From positions 1-64,000 of the forward strand of contig CAMVBJ010000011.1 in NCBI GenBank assembly GCA_947165675.1: 64,000 nucleotides of DNA, read 5' to 3'. This stretch comes from an uncultured Prevotellaceae bacterium. GTDB lineage: Bacteria > Bacteroidota > Bacteroidia > Bacteroidales > Muribaculaceae. Below, in pieces: positions 51,441-59,904 of the stretch. Position 1 is the stretch's first letter. Each line of letters opens with the position of its first letter. The notes below the pieces were generated by a model, which did no database searches, was not told where the DNA came from, and saw nothing but the letters and a program-made list of their open reading frames with translations. A program made the translations under genes and the position numbers.

Positions 51441-52334
51441 TCATGGATTGGCGGTTGTGGTTGTGGCTTGGCTCTTGCTCGATGACTTGGTGTGGATGGG
51501 CAGAGCATAGTAGAAGCCCAACGAGAATCCCAGGGAACTCTTGCGTGGGCCATAACCTGGTATGAACCAGGGTGATGAATGGCGGTTCTTGCCGTAGTTG
51601 AAGATGCCGTGGTAGCGAATCATCCATCCCATTGACAGCTTGTCCCACAGCTTGACCTTGAGTCCGACGCCAGCCTCGCCCCACAGTGCGTGGGAACGCT
51701 CGCCAGTAATGTTGTAGCTGGTTGTCTCTTGCCAGTAGCTGTTGAAGTTAACGACGTTGGTCACGTCATAGCCGAAGTTGCTGTAACCCAGCCTTAAACC
51801 AACAAGTACCTGGTAGTCAGGGATGCTCTTGAACATGAAGTTGTAGTTCAAGCCCACCTTGACGTAGGGCGATGGCTTGCCCTTATAGGTGAAGTTCTTG
51901 TCGTCGGGCGAAGAATTAGCCCAGCCCAGTCCTAACTCGATGGTGGGCTGCAAGCGGTTCCACATGTTCAATGTTGCACTCACGTCGGTGCTGGCATAGG
52001 TCTGACCGAATGCCATGAACAGTGGGTCGGCAACATTGAGGCCGACAGTGAGGTCGGTGATGAGAGGGTAATGCTTGTACACGCGGCGCAGTGAGTCCTT
52101 GCGGGCCTCGGCAATGGCGGCGGCGCTGTCTCCACTGATGTATTGCTGGATGATCTTCTCATCGGTGCCCTTGGGTGGAGGCTTCACTTGGTTGGTCTCG
52201 GGCTTGACGGGTGTCACATGGCGCTTGTCAGGCTGCTGACCAGTGGCCGACAGGGCGACAAACAGGCAGCAGGCCACCAGTAGAAGCGTCCCCTTGAAGG
52301 CATTGAGTGGGTATGTCGGCAGGCTCATCATCAT
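51441..52334 (-). CDS. DUF6048-type outer-membrane protein
   Basis: A 297-residue exported protein with a signal peptide after three start methionines, a Pro/Lys-rich linker (about 35-60) and a beta-barrel-like half (LQPTIELGLGWAN, YVKVGLNYNFMFK, LVGLRLGYSNFGYDV, LWGEAGVGLKVKLW). It has a Ser/Thr/Lys-rich tail. It follows directly after the DUF6452-type lipoprotein gene (TGA-ATG), a pair conserved in Bacteroidales. The role is unknown. Confidence 0.75.
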   Translation of the reverse strand: MMMSLPTYPLNAFKGTLLLVACCLFVALSATGQQPDKRHVTPVKPETNQVKPPPKGTDEKIIQQYISGDSAAAIAEARKDSLRRVYKHYPLITDLTVGLNVADPLFMAFGQTYASTDVSATLNMWNRLQPTIELGLGWANSSPDDKNFTYKGKPSPYVKVGLNYNFMFKSIPDYQVLVGLRLGYSNFGYDVTNVVNFNSYWQETTSYNITGERSHALWGEAGVGLKVKLWDKLSMGWMIRYHGIFNYGKNRHSSPWFIPGYGPRKSSLGFSLGFYYALPIHTKSSSKSQATTTTANP

Positions 52335-52832
52335 TCAATAGTCTGTGAAGTAGATGCGCAGGGCAGGGATGGACTTGTTGGTAATCAGTGGCGTGAGCAG
52401 CTTGACCGAGTCGATGGCGTTTTCGGTGCATGCCAGGCGCTTGACATCGAAGTTGAACATCGCACCGCACTCGGCCGACTGGAAGTACTCAACCGCCTCA
52501 TATTCAAACGTGAGCGTGTCGATAAACAGTTTCTTCTCACCATCGGGTGAAGCCCAACGCTTGACGACAAAGCTTGTCGTGTTGACCGATGCCCGCAGGG
52601 GCAGGTAGATCTTGTTGATCGAGCTGGAGTCCACCAGCAGACTGTCGCCGGGGGCACCGATGCCCATGACGGTGATCCCTGGTATGGTGGCACTCGCATC
52701 ATTGACGTAGAACTCGGCCAGGGGCAGGCTGCTGCCGTTGTCATAGCAACTGTCGTCGTTGCACGAGGTCAGGCTCATCAGCACGATGAACGACAGCAAG
52801 TGCAGGGCTGCGATGTGTGACAGGCGGCTCAT
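52335..52832 (-). CDS. DUF6452-type lipoprotein
   Basis: A 165-residue lipoprotein with lipobox LMSLTSCNDDSC (Cys about 24), then a beta-sandwich-like body (INKIYLPLRASVNTTSFVVK, LTFEYEAVEYFQSAECGAMF). Its start overlaps the glycosyltransferase stop by 4 bp and its stop abuts the DUF6048 gene. The three form one operon. Confidence 0.75.
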   Translation of the reverse strand: MSRLSHIAALHLLSFIVLMSLTSCNDDSCYDNGSSLPLAEFYVNDASATIPGITVMGIGAPGDSLLVDSSSINKIYLPLRASVNTTSFVVKRWASPDGEKKLFIDTLTFEYEAVEYFQSAECGAMFNFDVKRLACTENAIDSVKLLTPLITNKSIPALRIYFTDY

Positions 52833-53872
52833 TGGGCTTCGACGGTACTGGGTTTGCTCTCAACCTGGACGGTGGAGGGCAGGTCATTGACGTGGCGACG
52901 GGACTCGATGGCCGTTGGGGCAGAGGTCTCTTCGCCAATCTCATAGTGGTTACGGTCGTTGCTGTGACGGATGATCAGCTCGCCCAGGAATCCTGCCAGG
53001 AACAGCTGGGTGCCAAGCAGCATCGAAGTCAGTGCCAGATAGAAGTAGGGCGATTCGGTTACCAGCCTGTAGCTGTTGCCGCTGTACATGTTATAAAGCT
53101 TGAGCGCTCCCACGACGATGACGGCAAAGAAACCGAGCAAGAACATCAAGCTGCCCAGCAGACCGAAGAAGTGCATCGGCTTGACACCGAACTTGGCTTG
53201 GAACCACAACGTCAACAGGTCGAGGTAACCATTGACAAAGCGATCCAGACCGAACTTGGTCGTTCCATACTTGCGGGCGCGATGCTTGACCTCCTTCTCG
53301 CCGATGCGGTTGAAGCCCGCATTCTTGGCCAGATAGGGCACATAACGGTGCATGTCGCCATAGACCTCGATGTGCTTGACGACCTCCTTGCGATAGGCCT
53401 TGAGGCCGCAGTTGAAGTCGTGCAGGTTGTGGATGCCGCTCACGCGTCGTGCGGTGGCATTGAACAACTTGGTGGGAATCGTCTTGCTCAGCGGATCGTA
53501 GCGCTTCTTTTTCCAGCCGCTCACCAGGTCATAGCCGTCCTGGGTGATCATGCGGTAGAGCTCGGGAATCTCGTCGGGGCTGTCTTGCAGGTCGGCGTCC
53601 ATGGTGATGATGACATTGCCCTGGGCACGTTCAAATCCCGTGTTCAGAGCCGGCGACTTGCCGTAGTTGCGTCGGAAGGATACTCCCTTGAGTCGGGGGT
53701 TCCTGCTGTTGAGCTCTTTAATGACCTCCCATGAGCCATCGGTACTGCCATCGTTGATAAAGAGCACCTCGTAGGTGAACTTGTTCTCGTCCATGACACG
53801 CTCGATCCACTCGGCCAGCTCGGGCAGTGACTCGGCTTCATTATAAAGAGGTACTACTACTGAAATGTCCAT
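52829..53872 (-). CDS. Family 2 glycosyltransferase with membrane tail (DPM1/GtrB type)
   Basis: A 347-residue enzyme. GT-A domain: ISVVVPLYNEAESL, FINDGSTDGSWEVI and the metal-binding MDADLQDSPDE. Two C-terminal membrane helices (about 232-255 and 275-297) as in ArnC/GtrB polyprenyl-phosphate sugar transferases, followed by a polar tail (305-347). It probably charges undecaprenyl phosphate with a sugar for envelope glycans. First of the three-gene operon with the DUF6452 and DUF6048 genes. Confidence 0.9.
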   Translation of the reverse strand: MDISVVVPLYNEAESLPELAEWIERVMDENKFTYEVLFINDGSTDGSWEVIKELNSRNPRLKGVSFRRNYGKSPALNTGFERAQGNVIITMDADLQDSPDEIPELYRMITQDGYDLVSGWKKKRYDPLSKTIPTKLFNATARRVSGIHNLHDFNCGLKAYRKEVVKHIEVYGDMHRYVPYLAKNAGFNRIGEKEVKHRARKYGTTKFGLDRFVNGYLDLLTLWFQAKFGVKPMHFFGLLGSLMFLLGFFAVIVVGALKLYNMYSGNSYRLVTESPYFYLALTSMLLGTQLFLAGFLGELIIRHSNDRNHYEIGEETSAPTAIESRRHVNDLPSTVQVESKPSTVEAQ

Positions 53873-53922
53873 TATTGATATTGTTGATTGTGTTGTGATC
53901 TTGACCGTGAAATGATTAAACT

Positions 53923-54459
53923 CTACCTGTGGCTCTTGAGGCGGCGCTGGGCAATCAACGCGGTGATGGCACTCGTGATTGAGCCGAAGAACGTGGCGAA
54001 CCAGAAGGCGTTGAACACCGCCTCGATGGGCGAGGGCAGTAGTTTTTCGTCCATCGCACGCTTTACCACGCGCAGCATCTCGCTGTCCTGGGTCTGCGGT
54101 ATTTTACTGTAAGCATCGATGAACATCTGGGCCTGCTCATACATGAAATTGGGCCTGGCATATTGCAGCACCAGGTAGATGATGAAGCTGGCGATGACCG
54201 CCCCGAAGATGAACAACAGGATGCCCAGCATCCATAACCCGGCATACTCGGTGAAGCCGTCATCCTGGATGAACTTGCGGCGCTGGAAGTAGTACACCAC
54301 GGCGGGCGTCGCCAGAAAAAGCGTCATGAAAATGATGCTCAACGGCGCGAAGTAGTCGGCAAAGATGGATGCCACTCCCATGCACGACAAATACAGGCCG
54401 AAGGGCAATCCCCACTCGGCTGCGCACTTGTAGATACTCCTTTTGGGTTCTTGTTCCAT
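53923..54459 (-). CDS. DUF4199-type membrane protein
   Basis: A 178-residue protein with four predicted helices (about 15-35, 38-58, 75-100, 145-168). The pattern fits DUF4199, often encoded next to DPM1-like glycosyltransferases in Bacteroidota, as here. ATG 54459 is chosen because the -7 box at 54470-54477 lies too near for the TTG at 54465. The role is unknown. Confidence 0.8.
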   Translation of the reverse strand: MEQEPKRSIYKCAAEWGLPFGLYLSCMGVASIFADYFAPLSIIFMTLFLATPAVVYYFQRRKFIQDDGFTEYAGLWMLGILLFIFGAVIASFIIYLVLQYARPNFMYEQAQMFIDAYSKIPQTQDSEMLRVVKRAMDEKLLPSPIEAVFNAFWFATFFGSITSAITALIAQRRLKSHR

Positions 54460-54469
54460 ATACAAACTG

Positions 54470-54477
54470 CAAAATTA
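54470..54477 (-). promoter_or_regulatory. Promoter -7 box for the DUF4199 gene
   Basis: Minus TAATTTTG, 10 bp before the chosen ATG; short-leader transcript. Confidence 0.5.
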
Positions 54478-54625
54478 CACATTAAAATTGACAAAGCGGT
54501 TGCTCGGTGTCAAAAAAAATGCCTATCAGGAAAAAAGAATGCACTTAGGGACTATCAATAATGATAGTTGTTGGCAATCGCGACATTTTCTTGCCCCAAA
54601 AACTCAATAAATATAAAAAAAATTA

Positions 54626-54633
54626 TACTTTTG
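54626..54633 (+). promoter_or_regulatory. Promoter -7 box for the hybrid two-component gene
   Basis: TACTTTTG, 25 bp before the ATG at 54659. Confidence 0.5.
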
Positions 54634-54658
54634 CACTACCGTCATTTAATCGACATCA

Positions 54659-57580
54659 ATGAGACCTATGAATGACTTAAGAGCTTGCGGAAACCATCAA
54701 GTCGCTATGGCCGTGATAGCCTTGGCTGCTATTGTTGTGCTGCTGGGGGCGTGCCGCCGCCAATCGGCATCACCATCGTCCCATGTGGGCAATACCCATT
54801 ACCACAAGGTGGACAGCCTGATGAAAACGATTCATCACCACGATTCAGTGGCCCTGATGGTCAAGCGCTACCATGACGAGAAAGACGCTACCGGCGAGAT
54901 GCTGGCTCTAAAGTATCACGGGAAACTGCTGCGTGACAACTCGATGTTTACCAGAGCGATTGAAGCACACAACAAGATGCTGGATATCGCGACCGAGCTG
55001 CGCGACACCGTCTGCATGATACAAGCTCTCAACAATGTCGCCACCGATTACCGGCGCATGGGTGAGTTGAACCAGGCCTATGGCACCTATCACCAGGCGT
55101 TGAGGATAGGGGACGCCTATGCCGACAAGGAGAGCGAGGAGTCCATCAAGAACCATGTCACGACGCTCAACGGCATCGGTAACATCGAGATAGACCTGTG
55201 CAACTACCCGGTTGCTGACAGCTTGTTGCGAGAGGCTCTGGCTGGCGAAACCCGGTTGGGCAGCGACCTGGGCATGGCCATCAATTACTCCAACCTGGGT
55301 TTCATCAAGTACACCTATAACGACATTGACTCGGCCTGGTTTTATTATAACAAGTCGATGGAATACAACAAGTTGGCGAATAATGAGCTGGGAGTGGCGT
55401 TGTGTCACCTCAATTATGGACAACTCTACGAGAGCGACCGTCGCTTCTCCCACGCCAAGGTGGAATATGGCATAGCCTATGAGGGGCTGCAGGATATTGA
55501 CACCTGGCACTGGCTGGAGGCTTGCCTGGCATTGTCAAGCGTGTGCATCAAGCTGGGTGATGAGGCCGAGGCGCGCGACTATGTGACAAAGGCCGAGGCC
55601 GAAGCCCTGCGCATCAAGAGCAAGTACCACCAGGCGCGAGCCTATGAGATACATTATGAGTTGGCATTGCTTGAGGGCAACCCTGACCAAGCGTTGAAGT
55701 ACTTTGTGCACAGTGATGAGCTGAAAGACAGTATCAACGGCCTTGAAAAAAGCGACGAGATGCACAACCTGCGTGCCAAGTATGAACGGGAGCGCAAGAG
55801 CGGTGAAATGAACACGCTCAATAACGATATAGCACGCTTGAAGCGGCTGCGCAACATCATGGGTGTGCTGGTCGTGATGCTCACGCTCATGGCAGGCGCC
55901 ATCATCGCGGCGCTGGTCTATGCCATGCGAGTGCGTTCGCGCTCCCAGCGCGTGATGCGCCAGATTGAGGAGACGCGTTCGCTCTTCTTTACCAACGTGG
56001 TCCACCGCCTGCGCACCCCGCTGACCGCAATCATGGGTGCCATCGACAACTTGGTTACAGATTCCCGTGGCTCAACCTCGTCACCGTCGCCAGACGTCAA
56101 GGAGAATGTGGAAATCATTGAACGTCAAGGTAACAATCTGCTCGAACTTGTTGACCGCATCCTTGAGGTGGGTGGGGTGCGCAGCGCCATCAGCAACCCC
56201 GAGTGGGTGCGTGTCGATGCGGTGCCGTTTATCCGCATGATAGTCGAGCGGTACCGTGAACAGAGTGCGGACCACCACAACGAGATCACCTACGCCTCGC
56301 GTGAGAGGAGCATCGAGATAGACGTGATGCCTGATTACCTGAGCACGATTGTCGGCAACTTGATTGAGAATGCCATTATCTACAGCAAGGACTTCAGTAA
56401 AATCACAGTGACCTCGCGTCAAGACAATAATCAGCTCATCGTCCGTGTGGCCGATAACGGAATGGGAATTTCCAGTACCGATTTGCCTCACGTGTTTGAG
56501 CCGTTCTACCGCGGTTCATTGGCCGAACAGATGGTCGAGGGTGTGGGCATCGGCCTGACCGTCGTCAGGGACATGGTCATGGCATTGGGCGGCACTGTCG
56601 CTGCCGATAGCAAGAAGGATCATGGCTCGGTGTTCACCGTGACACTGCCCTGCAAGCAGTCCGAGGGTGTCAAGAAGCGGCTTGAGGAGATGGTGCCGCC
56701 CGAGCTCAAGAACCGTATCAAGCAGCTTGGTCAACGGCATCTGCCCGAGTCAACGTTATGTGACGGTCAGGAGCTTCCCGTCGTGCTTGTTGTCGAGGAT
56801 CACAATGACGTGGCTCAACTGGTGGGCAACGTGCTCGATGGCAAGTTTGTCGTTCATTATGCTTCCGATGGCAAGCAGGGTCTGGCGCTTGCGCTGGAAC
56901 TCAAGCCAGACCTCATTATCACCGATGTCAAGATGCCCATCATGGACGGTCTGGAGATGTGCCGAAGGGTGCGCGCTTCACAGCAACTGTGCCATATCCC
57001 TGTAATCATGCTCAGTGCCCGCACGAGCAAGGATGACCGCGTGCGTGGCGTTGAGGCGGGTGCCGATGCTTATCTGGTCAAGCCATTTGTCCACGACGAA
57101 CTGATTGCATGGTGTGATAGATTGGTAAAAAGCAGGGAATTGTTGAAGAACTTCTATAGTAACACTTTAAGTATTGATGACAATAATAATGAGGGCGATA
57201 CTTCCAGCGTGCCGTCGGCCAGTGATGATGATAGTGCAGCATTCCTTGGGCGTTTCAATCAACTCGTGGATGAGCAGATTGTCGCTGGTGTGACTAAGGT
57301 GGAACTGGATAAGATAGCCCATTCCTTCAAGATGGGTGAAAGCTCATTGAGGCGTAAGGTCCAGTCAGTGACGGGCAAGAATGTGATTGCCTATATCATG
57401 CAATTGCGCATGGAGAAGGCGATGACGCTCTTGAAGTCTCAAGACGAGATGCGCATTGGCGACATCGCCGAGCAGTGTGGCTTTGCCGATATGGCTTATT
57501 TCTCGAGGGTTTTCCGTCAGCACTATGGCATGACGCCCACCCAGGCGCGCAATTCCACCAAGCAGGATGTGAAGCAATAA
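54659..57580 (+). CDS. Hybrid two-component system (TPR - kinase - receiver - AraC)
   Basis: A 973-residue one-protein signalling system. Order: lipobox-like or TM N-terminus (VVLLGACRRQ), TPR-rich sensor (about 50-380), TM (about 400-422), HisKA with His449 (FFTNVVHRLRTPLTAIMGA), HATPase (VGNLIENAIIYS; GVGIGLTVVRDM), receiver with Asp756 (LIITDVKMPIMDG) and AraC-type DNA binding (IAEQCGFADMAYFSRVFRQH). Typical Bacteroidota HTCS use a two-propeller (Y_Y_Y) sensor and sit beside sugar loci; this one has TPRs and no SusC/SusD neighbours, so its targets are elsewhere. Confidence 0.92.
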   Translation: MRPMNDLRACGNHQVAMAVIALAAIVVLLGACRRQSASPSSHVGNTHYHKVDSLMKTIHHHDSVALMVKRYHDEKDATGEMLALKYHGKLLRDNSMFTRAIEAHNKMLDIATELRDTVCMIQALNNVATDYRRMGELNQAYGTYHQALRIGDAYADKESEESIKNHVTTLNGIGNIEIDLCNYPVADSLLREALAGETRLGSDLGMAINYSNLGFIKYTYNDIDSAWFYYNKSMEYNKLANNELGVALCHLNYGQLYESDRRFSHAKVEYGIAYEGLQDIDTWHWLEACLALSSVCIKLGDEAEARDYVTKAEAEALRIKSKYHQARAYEIHYELALLEGNPDQALKYFVHSDELKDSINGLEKSDEMHNLRAKYERERKSGEMNTLNNDIARLKRLRNIMGVLVVMLTLMAGAIIAALVYAMRVRSRSQRVMRQIEETRSLFFTNVVHRLRTPLTAIMGAIDNLVTDSRGSTSSPSPDVKENVEIIERQGNNLLELVDRILEVGGVRSAISNPEWVRVDAVPFIRMIVERYREQSADHHNEITYASRERSIEIDVMPDYLSTIVGNLIENAIIYSKDFSKITVTSRQDNNQLIVRVADNGMGISSTDLPHVFEPFYRGSLAEQMVEGVGIGLTVVRDMVMALGGTVAADSKKDHGSVFTVTLPCKQSEGVKKRLEEMVPPELKNRIKQLGQRHLPESTLCDGQELPVVLVVEDHNDVAQLVGNVLDGKFVVHYASDGKQGLALALELKPDLIITDVKMPIMDGLEMCRRVRASQQLCHIPVIMLSARTSKDDRVRGVEAGADAYLVKPFVHDELIAWCDRLVKSRELLKNFYSNTLSIDDNNNEGDTSSVPSASDDDSAAFLGRFNQLVDEQIVAGVTKVELDKIAHSFKMGESSLRRKVQSVTGKNVIAYIMQLRMEKAMTLLKSQDEMRIGDIAEQCGFADMAYFSRVFRQHYGMTPTQARNSTKQDVKQ

Positions 57581-57600
57581 CTCCGCTACTTGTCGTCGAT

Positions 57601-57981
57601 TCAACGTATCGTGCGCAAGGGCGGCTGGAAGGCGTTGGGGATGAACTGGATGTGAAAGTCGGGTGCCGTGCCCGTTAAGATCATGAGATCGTATTGCACA
57701 GCCATCTTGAGCTGGTAATGGCTGATGTAGCCATTGGCAGCGTTGACCAGGTTGCGGATTTTAGCCCGGGTGATGGACAGCGAGGGGTCATAGTGGTCAA
57801 CGTCGGAGCGGGTCTTGACCTCGACGATGTGTAGCTTGCATGTCGATGGCTCCTGGGCAATAATGTCAATCTCAAGGTGCCCCAGGCGCCAGTTGGTCTC
57901 ACGCACTGTGAATCCTCGGGTGATGAGGAAATCACAGGCAGCCATTTCTCCTTCTTTTCCTAATTTATTGCTCTTAGCCAT
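57601..57981 (-). CDS. YraN/UPF0102 family endonuclease-like protein
   Basis: A 126-residue protein with the restriction-endonuclease-like core: Glu in GKEGEMAACDFL, HLEIDIIAQE (the usual GEIDLIA) and VEVKTR. Proposed roles in the family are in DNA repair or natural transformation. It lies 33 bp downstream of rarA on the same strand. Confidence 0.88.
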   Translation of the reverse strand: MAKSNKLGKEGEMAACDFLITRGFTVRETNWRLGHLEIDIIAQEPSTCKLHIVEVKTRSDVDHYDPSLSITRAKIRNLVNAANGYISHYQLKMAVQYDLMILTGTAPDFHIQFIPNAFQPPLRTIR

Positions 57982-58014
57982 AGGTTATTGCTGTTGCGAC
58001 CATAAAGTAAATGT

Positions 58015-59319
58015 TTAATCATGGCTTGCAGGACCATGACCCGCATTGTTGCCCCAGCGGCTCTGTTGTCGTGCTGCCATCTGGTTCTCGGCGGGATTGT
58101 CCTGTGGGTGCCACAGCTGCGGGTGGTGGAGTTCCTCGGGCATGTATTGCTGGTTGACGAAATGACCAGGGTAGTCATGGGCATACTTGTAGTCCTTGCC
58201 ATAGCCCAACTGCTTCATCAGCCCCGTGGGAGCGTTGCGCAGGTGTAATGGCACGGGAGCATTGCCTGTCTTGTCCACCAGGGCGATGGCATCGTCGATG
58301 GCGAGATAGGCACTGTTGCTCTTGGCGCTGGTGGCCAGATAAATGGCGCATTCGCTAAGGGGGATGCGTCCCTCGGGCCAACCGATCTTGTTGATGATGT
58401 CAAATGTGGCATTGGCCAGCAGCAGGGCATTGGGATTGGCCAGACCGATGTCCTCGGCAGCGAGGATACACAGGCGACGGGCGATAAACTTGGGGTCCTC
58501 CCCCCCGGCAATGAGCCGAGCCAGCCAATAGACCGCTGCATCGGGGTCACTACCGCGGATGCACTTGATGAAGGCCGAGATGATGTCGTAGTGCATTTCA
58601 CCACCCTTATCAAAGGCGAGCGGATTCTGCTGCAAGCGATCGGTGACAATGTCATCGGTGATAACAAATGGCTCGCCATCCTGCAATGACTGCATGATCA
58701 AGTCCAGGATATTGAGTAGCTTGCGGGCGTCACCGCCGGCAAAGCGCAGCAGTGCCTCGGTCTGCTCGATGTGCACCTCTCGTCCCTGGAACATCTTGTC
58801 GGTCTTGATGGCATGGTCCAGCAGTTGGAGCAGGTCGTCACGGTCCAGTGGATTGAGGACATAGACCTGGGCTCGGGACAGCAACGGTCGGATGACCTCA
58901 AATGATGGATTCTCGGTTGTAGCGCCGATGAGCGTTACTGTGCCACGTTCCACAGCTCCCAACAGGGAATCCTGCTGGGACTTGTTGAAGCGGTGGATCT
59001 CGTCGATGAACAGGATGGGGCGTCCCTTGGAGAAAACGCTACGGGCATCGGCTTGGCAACGGTCCAGCACCTCGCGAACGTCCTTCACGCCCGATGTCAC
59101 TGCGCTCAGGGTGTAGAAGGGAACTTGGGTTTGCTCGGCGATGATGCGTGCCAGTGTAGTCTTGCCCACACCGGGTGGTCCCCACAGGATAAATGAGGAA
59201 ATGTTGCCGCTCTCGATCATGCGGCGGATGACAGCGCCCTCACCCACGAGGTGGCGCTGACCGATGTAGTCATCAAGCGAGCGTGGACGCAATCGCTCGG
59301 CAAGAGGTTCGTAGCTCAT
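58015..59319 (-). CDS. rarA: Replication-associated recombination protein A (RarA/MgsA)
   Basis: A 434-residue AAA+ ATPase acting at stalled forks. Walker A GPPGVGKTTLAR near 45-56, Walker B ILFIDEIHRFN, sensor ATTENPSFEVI, clamp-loader-like C-terminal domains (GGEDPKFIARRLCILAAEDI). The C-terminus ends in a His/Gln/Asn-rich tail (HHPQLWHPQDN) of unusual composition. Normal family length. Confidence 0.94.
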   Translation of the reverse strand: MSYEPLAERLRPRSLDDYIGQRHLVGEGAVIRRMIESGNISSFILWGPPGVGKTTLARIIAEQTQVPFYTLSAVTSGVKDVREVLDRCQADARSVFSKGRPILFIDEIHRFNKSQQDSLLGAVERGTVTLIGATTENPSFEVIRPLLSRAQVYVLNPLDRDDLLQLLDHAIKTDKMFQGREVHIEQTEALLRFAGGDARKLLNILDLIMQSLQDGEPFVITDDIVTDRLQQNPLAFDKGGEMHYDIISAFIKCIRGSDPDAAVYWLARLIAGGEDPKFIARRLCILAAEDIGLANPNALLLANATFDIINKIGWPEGRIPLSECAIYLATSAKSNSAYLAIDDAIALVDKTGNAPVPLHLRNAPTGLMKQLGYGKDYKYAHDYPGHFVNQQYMPEELHHPQLWHPQDNPAENQMAARQQSRWGNNAGHGPASHD

Positions 59320-59348
59320 TTTAGTTTTTAGTTTTCAGTTTTCAGTTG
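59320..59348. repeat. TTTTCAGT tract
   Basis: Four to five units of AGTTTTC/AGTTTTT between rarA and the next gene, reaching up to its stop codon. Confidence 0.55.
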
Positions 59349-59810
59349 TCAGTTGAAGGTGTGGCGGGTGATGATGCGTGCGATCTCCTCAAGCCAGTGG
59401 GCATCCACCTCGTCGAATGTGGCCAGCTCCTTACTGTCGATGTCGAGGACGCCCAGCACATTGCCCTGGCTGTCATGCAGTGGCACAACAATCTCGCTGC
59501 GCGACAGGCTGCTGCACGCGATGTGGCCCGGAAATTGTTCCACGTCGGGGACAACAAGGGTGCGGTCTTCTTGCCAGGCTGTGCCACAGACGCCCTTGCC
59601 GCACTTGATGTTATAGCACGCGATGGGACCCTGGAAGGGGCCTAACTGCAACTGGTCACCCTTGACCATGTAGAAGCCTGTCCACCACCATCCCATGGTC
59701 TTGTGGAGTAGGGCAGCGGCGTTGGCCAGCTGTCCCACTGGGTTGTTCTCGCCCTCGATGAGGCTCTCGACCTGCTTGGCGAGCATTCGATAAGTTTCGT
59801 TCTTGTCCAT
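59349..59810 (-). CDS. Free methionine-(R)-sulfoxide reductase (GAF domain)
   Basis: A 153-residue GAF-domain enzyme reducing free Met-R-sulfoxide. The family's cysteines are present: ACYNIKCGKGVCGTAW (two) and the catalytic one in FPGHIACSSLSRSEIVVPL. ATG 59810 is chosen from the -7 box at 59815, which rules out the longer frame to 59867. It gives a near-leaderless mRNA. Confidence 0.9.
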   Translation of the reverse strand: MDKNETYRMLAKQVESLIEGENNPVGQLANAAALLHKTMGWWWTGFYMVKGDQLQLGPFQGPIACYNIKCGKGVCGTAWQEDRTLVVPDVEQFPGHIACSSLSRSEIVVPLHDSQGNVLGVLDIDSKELATFDEVDAHWLEEIARIITRHTFN

Positions 59811-59814
59811 AATA

Positions 59815-59845
59815 CAAAAGTAGTTCAAAAGGCCCAAATATGCAA
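59815..59845 (-). promoter_or_regulatory. Promoter of the fRMsr gene
   Basis: Minus: TTG, 20 bp, TACTTTTG (59815-59822), 5 bp from the ATG. Confidence 0.6.
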
Positions 59846-59873
59846 GTAGAGGCACAAATAATTGCACCTCTAC
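59846..59873 (-). terminator. Hairpin between the 59905 gene and the fRMsr gene
   Basis: GTAGAGGCAC / GTGCCTCTAC-type arms (one mismatch) around AAATAATT; it ends the transcript of the gene at 59905. Confidence 0.6.
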
Positions 59874-59904
59874 TCTCGTTGAACCTTGATGAATGCTTAA
59901 TGTC

